Below are positions 1 to 4,817 of a stretch of DNA of 20,073 nucleotides, in pieces. The notes below the pieces were generated by a model that saw only the letters and a program-made list of their open reading frames with translations, did no database searches and had not been told where the DNA came from. This stretch comes from a virus. Within the stretch, counting starts at the first letter, position 1. The number at the start of each line of letters is the position of its first letter. The stretch lies in IMG/VR virus record IMGVR_UViG_3300003690_000692, positions 1 to 20,073 of that record. The stretch is one strand, 5' to 3'. The position numbers were made by a program, and so were the translations under genes.

Positions 1-138
1 ATCTGCCTTGGCGTATGGGTGACGCTAGCGGTTATAATTGGAGTGAACAGAGAGAACTTCAAACGAATGGAGGCTGCTACTATGACTACTTCAGACTGTG
101 GCTGCGGTGGCAATTGTAAATGCGGAAAGAAAGGATAG
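1..138 (+). CDS. Partial small membrane protein with Cys-rich tail, or separate 18-aa Cys-rich peptide
   Basis: A reading frame is open from the window edge to the TAG at 136-138, giving at least 45 residues. The first part is hydrophobic (LGVWVTLAVIIGV), like the end of a transmembrane helix, followed by a charged stretch (NRENFKRME). The end is DCGCGGNCKCGKKG, with the spacing C-x-C-x3-C-x-C, which resembles a miniature metallothionein or metal-binding clasp. Alternatively, translation starts at ATG 82: GGAGG at 69-73 lies 8 nt upstream, which is ideal spacing, and would give an 18-residue peptide MTTSDCGCGGNCKCGKKG. The sequence cannot decide between the two; both may be used. The nuclease start follows 8 nt after the stop, suggesting an operon. 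I do not recognise a family, and metal binding is inferred only from the cysteine pattern. Confidence 0.5.
   Translation: MCLGVWVTLAVIIGVNRENFKRMEAATMTTSDCGCGGNCKCGKKG
8..38 (+). promoter_or_regulatory. Candidate sigma70-type promoter
   Basis: A perfect TATAAT lies at 33-38 with TTGGCG at 8-13, a spacing of 19 nt, slightly longer than ideal. A transcript starting near 45 would reach the GGAGG ribosome site at 69-73 and the ATG at 82. It would drive the plus-strand nuclease genes. The same bases are inside an open reading frame, so the match may be chance. Confidence 0.3.
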
Positions 139-146
139 GTAGCATC

Positions 147-695
147 ATGTCGATGGGGCCTAGTTATCAATTTCCAGTAGTGATCACAAGGATAGTTGAT
201 GGCGATACCGTCGATGCCCGAATCGACATGGGCTTCAAGATAATCTACGAGGAGCGTATACGACTTCTAGGAATCGATACGCCTGAGTCATTTACCTCCA
301 ATAAGAAGGAAAAGGTTCTGGGACTGGCTGCGAAAGCCAGGATCAAGGAACTCATAGCTTCGGCTAATGTTCTCCCCAAGAAACGTGGTAAGAAAGACGT
401 AATCCTTAAAACCTCAAAGCACGGCAAGGGGAAATTTGGGAGGATATTAGGAGAGATTTGGATCAACACCAACACTGGCGAAGGCATCAATGTGAACGAA
501 CAGCTTATCAAAGACGGACATGCCCGATGGTACATGGGTGGCGCTAAAGGTGAGATGGGTGAGTGGACTATTGACGATGGCTGCTCCCATAATCATAAAG
601 GCAAGAGAATGACCAGAGGTCGCAAGTGCGACGGTACTTGGACTAAGTGGACACCTGATGGATATGTCCCCCACGATGTGGATGTAGGAATTTAA
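147..695 (+). CDS. Staphylococcal-nuclease-like (SNase/thermonuclease) endonuclease
   Basis: This is a 182-residue SNase-domain protein, expected to be a Ca2+-dependent phosphodiesterase cutting DNA or RNA. Key motifs are present: VDGDT (D19, D21, metal ligands), RIRLLGIDTPE (R39, D44, E47, matching S. aureus R35, D40, E43) and GKFGRILG (R99, matching R87). NEQLIKDGHAR matches the helix that closes the OB fold. All catalytic residues are therefore kept. No signal peptide is visible, so it probably acts in the infected cell. The 40-residue C-terminal tail (SHNHKGKRMTRGRKCDGTW) is basic and contains His and Cys, beyond the usual domain. I chose ATG 147 because AAAGGA lies upstream; ATG 120 (191 aa) is an alternative. 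It is transcribed opposite to the late genes and is more A+T rich than them, consistent with an early or separately acquired gene. Confidence 0.88.
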   Translation: MSMGPSYQFPVVITRIVDGDTVDARIDMGFKIIYEERIRLLGIDTPESFTSNKKEKVLGLAAKARIKELIASANVLPKKRGKKDVILKTSKHGKGKFGRILGEIWINTNTGEGINVNEQLIKDGHARWYMGGAKGEMGEWTIDDGCSHNHKGKRMTRGRKCDGTWTKWTPDGYVPHDVDVGI

Positions 696-836
696 ATCGG
701 CACCTGCGACTGGTGCGGGCACAGGTTCCGTAACGCGACTGAGATGGGCGCTAGGCTCGGGCACATTGTGTGTCGCTTCGGCTGCGTTCCGACTGGCCGA
801 CAGCCTCGGCGGAGTGGAAAGGAGCCAGATGATTGA
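696..836 (+). other. Zinc-ribbon-like reading frame directly after the nuclease stop, no canonical start
   Basis: Directly after the TAA at 693-695 the same frame stays open for 46 codons to a TGA at 834-836. It contains CDWCGHRF, then HIVCRFGC: a C-x2-C-x18-C-x3-C pattern typical of a small zinc ribbon, followed by a basic tail. No ATG, GTG or TTG precedes the first cysteine pair. An ATC at 696 has AGGA 6 nt upstream, so either an unusual AUC start, readthrough of the nuclease stop, or a nonsense-split C-terminal domain could explain it. The frame overlaps the next gene's ATG by 8 nt, which resembles genuine coupling. Translation is inference. Confidence 0.4.
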
Positions 837-1065
837 CCTAGATGAAATGCTGTTAACCGATGACGAGTGCCCTGACGGAAGCGTGCTGGCTGCTCAGAGG
901 GACAAGACGCTGCAAGCCGTGGTTCAGATGCTTATCGATCTCACCAGGCAGCAGGGCCAGGAAGAGCCTTTCAGCGCTGCTTGGGCAGGACTGATGCTAA
1001 CTGGAGCAATGACTCAGGCCGGTATCCCGCTGAAGGCCCGCCAGCCAATCGTAGGTCAAGCGTGA
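829..1065 (+). CDS. Hypothetical 78-aa protein
   Basis: A short, acidic-to-neutral, mostly helical protein starting MIDLDEMLLTDDE and ending RQPIVGQA. I chose ATG 829 because AAAGGAG lies at 818-824 directly before it; the frame is open further upstream to about 766 but that part overlaps the zinc-ribbon frame and reads like non-coding sequence. The central part (QRDKTLQAVVQMLIDLTRQQGQ) could form an amphipathic helix. There is no signal peptide, transmembrane segment or cysteine motif, and I recognise no family. It is the last plus-strand gene before the convergent late operon, so it probably shares a transcript with the nuclease. Confidence 0.6.
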   Translation: MIDLDEMLLTDDECPDGSVLAAQRDKTLQAVVQMLIDLTRQQGQEEPFSAAWAGLMLTGAMTQAGIPLKARQPIVGQA

Positions 1066-1111
1066 AGATCACATGACTGAACAAGCACTGCCAGTTTAAG
1101 CACCGGAGGGC

Positions 1112-1300
1112 CTATTCGTCCGTTTCAAGTACCTTCATCCCCAAAACCCCGATCAAGCTCACCGTTGCGCCCAAGGCCCCCGTCACGATCTCGGCAGCAG
1201 ACATCTTAAGGCCGACGAAGCATCCAAGAGCGCCAAGCCCCGCGATGAGGAACATAGCACACAGGATTTGCGGGCGGATTTTAGTAACCATATTGCCCAT
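1112..1300 (-). CDS. Small holin-like membrane protein
   Basis: A 62-residue protein with a short basic N-terminus (MGNMVTKIRPQ), a first hydrophobic segment around residues 12-30 (ILCAMFLIAGLGALGCFVGL), a short polar turn (KMSAAE) and a second segment around 36-54 ending in an acidic tail. Two helices joined by a tight turn, small size and a position at the 3' end of the late operon fit a class II holin. That role is inferred from topology and place only. ATG 1300 has AGGAGG 8 nt upstream; the in-frame GTG 1303 is an alternative. The ribosome site overlaps the stop of the preceding gene. This is the last minus-strand gene before the convergent junction. Confidence 0.65.
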   Translation of the reverse strand: MGNMVTKIRPQILCAMFLIAGLGALGCFVGLKMSAAEIVTGALGATVSLIGVLGMKVLETDE

Positions 1301-1312
1301 CACATCAGCCTC

Positions 1313-2173
1313 CTATCGGATGAACACCGGCTCCTCGACCACGCCGTCATGCACGGTGTTGACCGACACCGAGGAGTGTAGAATCAGATCAGCCGAGTTG
1401 ATGTCCCCATCGTCACCAATCCTGACGTTCTCTAGGATCAGCCTCCCGATCTCAAAATAGTCTGCATTGAAGGCCCCCGTCCACGCCCTTACGCCGTCCA
1501 GTATCATCGTGTCGATGATCACGTCGCCGCCCGTGGTCGTCTGCTGGAGGATGATGCGGTCAACGACCATGTTCTCTGCAATGTAGCTGGTGGCCCCTCT
1601 GCCCGAGCCGATCACCACGTCGTTGGTGGAGCTACTCAACGTGGGCGAGAACGTGTGGCCCGCCACTACTACCGAGGACGTGGCGTGGAGCGAGTAGATG
1701 TTACCGTTGGCCCAATCCATCGTCGGAAACTCACTGTTGCGGATGATCAGGGTGTCGATGGTGATCACGTCGGATGTCGATGTGCCCGTGAGTTGGAACG
1801 CATCCGTGATGCCGGACTTGCCCAACGAGACATTCGTGAAGCTGATCACGTCGATCCTGATACCCGCTGGCATGTTGATTTCCAACGTCTGGCTGCGATC
1901 TGTGGGAAACTCGGCGTCCACCACCCTAGACCCGATCATCGACGGGGCATCATAGGACGCCCCGACCATCGGCCAGGTAATCTCCTGGTCGCCTGACGAA
2001 ATGAGCAAAAACGTCGCCGCCAGGAACCCCAGCACAACCGAGGTCAGTGATGCAAAGATGAGCTTCCCGCCACCAAGGTACAGTCCGCCGGGCAGCGGAA
2101 TCCGAAGCTTTGATATGCCAGGGATTTTGAGGGTCAGCCCTGGTATCGAGAACCGAAACTTTTTCTCATTCAT
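1313..2173 (-). CDS. Membrane-anchored protein with beta-solenoid-like repeats
   Basis: A 286-residue protein of unrecognised family. Residues 1-37 are basic and rich in Pro/Gly/Ile (SIPGLTLKIPGISKLRIPLPG). Residues about 38-60 form a transmembrane helix with positive charges on the N-terminal side, predicting cytoplasmic N-terminus and an exported C-terminal domain. From about residue 95 there are hydrophobic-alternating segments such as VITIDTLIIRNSEF, MVVDRIILQ, VIIDTMILDGVRAW, YFEIGRLILENVRI and ADLILHSSV, which look like rungs of a right-handed beta-solenoid. There is no lysozyme, amidase or peptidase motif. The start ATG overlaps the end of the upstream membrane-protein gene by 8 nt. 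Possible roles include a spanin-like or surface-exposed superinfection protein, but these are guesses. Confidence 0.75.
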   Translation of the reverse strand: MNEKKFRFSIPGLTLKIPGISKLRIPLPGGLYLGGGKLIFASLTSVVLGFLAATFLLISSGDQEITWPMVGASYDAPSMIGSRVVDAEFPTDRSQTLEINMPAGIRIDVISFTNVSLGKSGITDAFQLTGTSTSDVITIDTLIIRNSEFPTMDWANGNIYSLHATSSVVVAGHTFSPTLSSSTNDVVIGSGRGATSYIAENMVVDRIILQQTTTGGDVIIDTMILDGVRAWTGAFNADYFEIGRLILENVRIGDDGDINSADLILHSSVSVNTVHDGVVEEPVFIR

Positions 2174-2480
2174 CTGACTTCATCCTGCCCTTTATTTCAT
2201 CGCTCATAAGGCCCACGATTACGCCTGCGGCACTGGTCACAGGCAGCGCAAATATGGAAAACGCCACGAGTATGATATCGAGATGCGGCGCAATCTCCGC
2301 AGGCTTGGAGGTGGTCTTCCAAACGATCAGTACTCCCAATGTGACGAAAGCCAGAAATAACGGCCCGATCAATACAATGGTGAGAAATTGCGAGCCTGTG
2401 AGGGTGGTTTTGGTTCGTATCTCCAGCTCGGCAATTCGCAGCCGCGCCTCTTCAAGCTCCTGTTGAGGATCAGTCGCCAC
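2166..2480 (-). CDS. Small membrane protein with N-terminal coiled coil
   Basis: A 104-residue protein. The N-terminus (TDPQQELEEARLRIAELEIRT) is a heptad-rich short coiled coil. Two hydrophobic segments follow: about residues 30-53 (FLTIVLIGPLFLAFVTLGVLIVW) and about 68-92 (IILVAFSIFALPVTSAAGVIVGLM), then a charged tail. I chose GTG 2480, which overlaps the preceding small membrane gene by 11 nt; an in-frame TTG at 2522 would add an Arg/Trp-rich stretch that belongs to the overlapping gene's other frame. No convincing ribosome site precedes it, so translational coupling is likely. Placement between two other small membrane proteins suggests a lysis or membrane-active function, but no family is recognised. 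Confidence 0.6.
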   Translation of the reverse strand: MATDPQQELEEARLRIAELEIRTKTTLTGSQFLTIVLIGPLFLAFVTLGVLIVWKTTSKPAEIAPHLDIILVAFSIFALPVTSAAGVIVGLMSDEIKGRMKSDE

Positions 2481-2628
2481 TGATGCGGAACCATGCCACG
2501 ACCATCGCCGCCCCCGCTGCAACCGAGGCGATTAGTCCCCCACCCGAGAGCATGACATAAATCACGAATGCCGCTGCCAGAATGAACCCCAGTATAATCA
2601 AGGCGTCCCAGAACTCATTAGTCATCAT
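2470..2628 (-). CDS. 52-aa single or double-pass membrane protein
   Basis: A short protein, MMTNEFWDALIILGFILAAAFVIYVMLSGGG then LIASVAAGAAMVVAW, ending RISGD. Residues about 8-28 form a clear transmembrane helix; after a Gly-rich turn a second hydrophobic segment spans about 32-46. The first ATG overlaps the TGA of the SpeD-like gene (ATGATGA), and GGAG lies just upstream, so translation is coupled. The stop overlaps the next gene's GTG start region. Size, topology and the run of three membrane genes resemble holin/antiholin sets, but function is inferred from context only. Confidence 0.65.
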   Translation of the reverse strand: MMTNEFWDALIILGFILAAAFVIYVMLSGGGLIASVAAGAAMVVAWFRISGD

Positions 2629-2975
2629 CGCTCCAGAATCTCCCATCGACGGATGTCCACCTTCGGGAAGAACTCTCCCAGCAGATTAAGAACAACGGTG
2701 GCCTTGATCGTCCGACACGAAAATAGGTCCACGTGCAGGCTCTTTCGGTTCGGTGCCGTGTGGATCACCAGGTGGCCCTCGGTGAGGATCGCCACGGCGG
2801 TAATCCCCGGCCCGAAGTCGGTCCCGTTCGGGGACTCCTCCAGGTGGGTGAACACGGGCCGCAGATCACACGCCTGGACCATCGCCTCTACGAACCGACG
2901 AACGTGAGCCACCTCGCTGAGTCTGTCCGAGTCGGTCAGGGCGTCCACGATCAGGAGTTCGCCGCTAGCTGTCAT
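2625..2975 (-). CDS. SpeD-like (S-adenosylmethionine decarboxylase family) protein lacking the pyruvoyl serine
   Basis: A 116-residue protein matching the bacterial/archaeal class of AdoMet decarboxylase, which self-cleaves at a Glu-Ser bond to make a catalytic pyruvoyl group. Here the motif reads PGITAVAILTEGHLVIHTAP followed by VDLFSC. Aligned with the well-known T. maritima enzyme, E66, H68, H72 (processing histidine, H68 there) and C87 (proton donor, C83 there) keep exact spacing, but position 67, the serine that becomes pyruvoyl, is Gly (codon GGC). Self-processing by the standard route should be impossible. Length fits the family (about 120-130 aa). The family assignment is by motif; the loss of activity is inference. 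ATG 2975 lacks a good ribosome site. It is coupled by ATGA to a membrane-protein gene, with no other polyamine gene nearby. Confidence 0.8.
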   Translation of the reverse strand: MTASGELLIVDALTDSDRLSEVAHVRRFVEAMVQACDLRPVFTHLEESPNGTDFGPGITAVAILTEGHLVIHTAPNRKSLHVDLFSCRTIKATVVLNLLGEFFPKVDIRRWEILER

Positions 2976-3008
2976 CTAGCGCCACACCAGTTCCGGCACC
3001 AAACCCCC

Positions 3009-3248
3009 TCATTCGCACAGTCCTGTCGCAATAGACCCCCCCATGATATTATCATTCATAGCACGCCTCAACTTCAGCCCGTATCGCCACGAAGGCTTCC
3101 CATAACCCGCCTCTCGGTTCGAGAATACCCTCCCCTCCCCACAGAACCGGCATACCGCAGCGCTCTCAGGATGGGTCGGCGGCAATACCTCCCAGAAGTG
3201 GACGCAGGACTCAGCGGTCTTCAGCATGAACTGCTCATCCTGGTTCAT
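3009..3248 (-). CDS. Small CxxC zinc-ribbon-like protein
   Basis: A 79-residue protein. The motif C-V-H-F-W near residue 15 and, after a Pro-rich loop, VCRFCGEGRVFSN resembles short zinc-ribbon proteins with a C-x-H-x-W ... C-x2-C-G arrangement that I recall as frequent in environmental phages. The single Cys/His pair plus CxxC could make one four-ligand metal site. The C-terminal half (YGKPSWRYGLKLRRAMNDN) is basic. ATG 3248 begins 2 nt after the stop of the adhesin gene; a TTG at 3254 would add two residues. No strong ribosome site is visible, so it probably depends on coupling. Function unknown. Confidence 0.65.
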   Translation of the reverse strand: MNQDEQFMLKTAESCVHFWEVLPPTHPESAAVCRFCGEGRVFSNREAGYGKPSWRYGLKLRRAMNDNIMGGSIATGLCE

Positions 3249-3250
3249 GC

Positions 3251-4291
3251 TCAAAATGGCACTGTAGGAACCGTCATGTTGAGATAACTAACGACCCGTG
3301 CCTTGCCTGTGGCTCCTGCGCCACCTGAACGATTTACCTGTCCCCCACACGCACCACCGCCACCGCCAGACGGGGCAGTGCCTGCCACCCCAGCCGCGCC
3401 ACTAGACCCGCCTGCGCCACCATTGCCGCTCTGGTTTGATACTCCTCCTGCTCCGCCAGCCTGGTCGTATACGCCAGACGATGATTCTCGGCCTCCACCT
3501 CCACCGCCTCCCCCGCCTATCGTCGAAGTTCCCCCCGCGCCACCTATATAATTGCCGCCATCGCCACCAAACCCCTCACCGCCACTGCCCCCACTGGTGC
3601 CGCCACCAGAGCCTGCTGATGCAGATAACACATATGCCTTACTCGCAGCAAATGATGAGAGGCTGCCGGTTGACCCATTGCTCCCCGATGCTCCACCCGC
3701 TCCACCCGCGCCGACGACAATGGCCTCCGTGCCAGCAAGGTCGTCGGCATCGAACATATACACTACGCGGCCACCGCCGCCACCTCCACCGCCACCGTTA
3801 TCTGGCGTGGCAGTCCCGGTCTGGTTGCCCCTACCTCCCCCGCCGCCACCCAACAACTCCACCATGACACGCTCCGCTCCTGCGGGTTTCGTCCATGTGC
3901 CGCTTGAAGTGAAATTCTGGACATCAGTGTGCGTATGATTCCCTGCCGATGCCTTGACTGCCGTGGTGCCAAGACTCCGCAGGCTAGCCGTCCCAGCCGA
4001 TGCGTCAGCCGCTGTCAGGTTGACGACGGACGAGCCGTACCATTTGAGATCATTGCCGTTGCGCTGTAACTCTCCGGCTGCGTCTGGATTTTCTTCTTGG
4101 TCGGCGAACGTGAGAGTCACCAGAGCCGCCAGGGTCAGGCCCGTCATGGACGACGCGCCGAATCCAGCCGCCCCTGTGTGGGTGTGAGTACTGAGAACGC
4201 CAAGGTTATCCCGCACGTCAGTATTCAACATTGCCGCCGTGACAATATCACTGGCGATCCCCGTCCAATCTCTCGGTGCAGTCCAAGCCAT
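3251..4291 (-). CDS. Glycine-rich tail fibre / adhesin
   Basis: A 346-residue protein. Residues 1-125 form a fibre-head module: MAWTAPRDWTG, then VTAAMLNTDVRDNLGVLSTHTHTGAAG, ending NHTHTDV. Residues about 126-150 (FTSSGTWTKPAGAERVMVELLGG) are the classic lead-in to a glycine-rich phage domain. From about 150 to 330 there are many runs of GGGG and GGAGG blocks, the pattern of polyglycine-II sandwich adhesin domains such as the T-even gp38 tip. It ends with a hydrophobic strand (ARVVSYLNM). It is expected to sit at the fibre tip and bind the host surface. AGGAG lies 6 nt before the ATG. The N-terminal module is a paralogue of the next upstream protein. The GC-rich triplet run creates long proline-rich frames on the other strand that I do not consider genes. 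Confidence 0.85.
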   Translation of the reverse strand: MAWTAPRDWTGIASDIVTAAMLNTDVRDNLGVLSTHTHTGAAGFGASSMTGLTLAALVTLTFADQEENPDAAGELQRNGNDLKWYGSSVVNLTAADASAGTASLRSLGTTAVKASAGNHTHTDVQNFTSSGTWTKPAGAERVMVELLGGGGGGRGNQTGTATPDNGGGGGGGGGRVVYMFDADDLAGTEAIVVGAGGAGGASGSNGSTGSLSSFAASKAYVLSASAGSGGGTSGGSGGEGFGGDGGNYIGGAGGTSTIGGGGGGGGGRESSSGVYDQAGGAGGVSNQSGNGGAGGSSGAAGVAGTAPSGGGGGACGGQVNRSGGAGATGKARVVSYLNMTVPTVPF

Positions 4292-4300
4292 ATTATTCTC

Positions 4301-4318
4301 CTACTGTACCTACTGTAC
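4301..4318 (+). repeat. Tandem 9-nt direct repeat before the adhesin gene
   Basis: Two exact copies of CTACTGTAC (GTACAGTAG on the coding strand) lie back to back. The copy nearer the adhesin contributes to its AGGAG ribosome site, and both copies carry a TAG, the first of which ends the small frame at 4310-4447. Confidence 0.8.
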
Positions 4319-4447
4319 CGGGAACCGGAACGGGAATTCGTAGACGAAGCCATGGGATACGATTCGGCTGATTAGCATGAGGGCCGGAGGCGGTGGTCGC
4401 TTCGCCTGCCGGATCATCGGTCGGGCCGTGACTGTCGTCATACCCAT
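4310..4447 (-). CDS. Possible 45-aa protein in the fibre intergenic gap
   Basis: A short frame, MGMTTVTARPMIRQAKRPPPP then ALMLISRIVSHGFVYEFPFRFPVQ, fills most of the 168-nt gap between the two fibre genes. GAGG lies 9 nt before the ATG. The first half is basic and proline-rich, the second is hydrophobic/aromatic with alternating pattern (strand-like). It fits the tight gene packing of the operon, but it is short and no family is recognised. Chance reading is possible. Confidence 0.4.
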   Translation of the reverse strand: MGMTTVTARPMIRQAKRPPPPALMLISRIVSHGFVYEFPFRFPVQ

Positions 4448-4459
4448 TCAGCGGCACCT

Positions 4460-4816
4460 CTATACATGGGTATGGTTACCAGCCGCCGCCTGCGTCGAGC
4501 CTGTGCCAAGCGTCCGGTGGGAGGCAGTCCCGGCTACTGCGTCCGCGTATAGCCCAACCACCGCCGAGCCGTTGTAGTATTCCAGGTTGTTGCTTTTGCG
4601 TAACAACATACCTTGAGTTGCAGGCGAACTGCCCTGCGATGCCAGCACGGGAATTGTCAGAGTCAGAGACACGCCGGAGAGCGTCGAGGAACCCATCCCA
4701 GCCGCGCCAGAGTGGGCATGTGTCGATAGCACCAGCAGATTGTCACGGATGTGAGTGTTGAGGTCGCTAGCAACCGCCATCGTACTCGTCCAGCTTTTCG
4801 GTGTAGTCCAGCCCAT
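4460..4816 (-). CDS. Short fibre-head protein, paralogue of the adhesin N-terminus
   Basis: A 118-residue protein, MGWTTPKSWTSTMAVASDLNTHIRDNLLVLSTHAHSGAAG, ending ASHRTLGTG then AAAGNHTHV and stop. It aligns over its whole length with the first ~120 residues of the glycine-rich adhesin (LNT-x-x-RDNL-x-VLSTH-x-H-x-GAAG near the start, AGTAS-x-R-LGT and NHTH at the end). It lacks the glycine-rich tip. I chose ATG 4816, 1 nt after the stop of the hub gene; the frame continues upstream but that part overlaps the hub gene. It probably forms a fibre base or an adaptor that trimerises with, or competes with, the longer paralogue. Confidence 0.75.
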   Translation of the reverse strand: MGWTTPKSWTSTMAVASDLNTHIRDNLLVLSTHAHSGAAGMGSSTLSGVSLTLTIPVLASQGSSPATQGMLLRKSNNLEYYNGSAVVGLYADAVAGTASHRTLGTGSTQAAAGNHTHV

Positions 4817-4817
4817 G

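Noticed and set aside
447-764. 105-codon minus-strand frame opposite the nuclease
   Set aside because: Antisense to a recognisable SNase domain and without a ribosome site.
1066-1111. Bidirectional terminator in the convergent gap
   Set aside because: The 46-nt gap holds no GC-rich stem followed by a T run on either strand that I can see.
3303-3938. Long plus-strand proline-rich frames (PPPPP runs) opposite the adhesin
   Set aside because: They are the antisense of GGN glycine codons in the poly-glycine tip; no ribosome sites and no operon sense.
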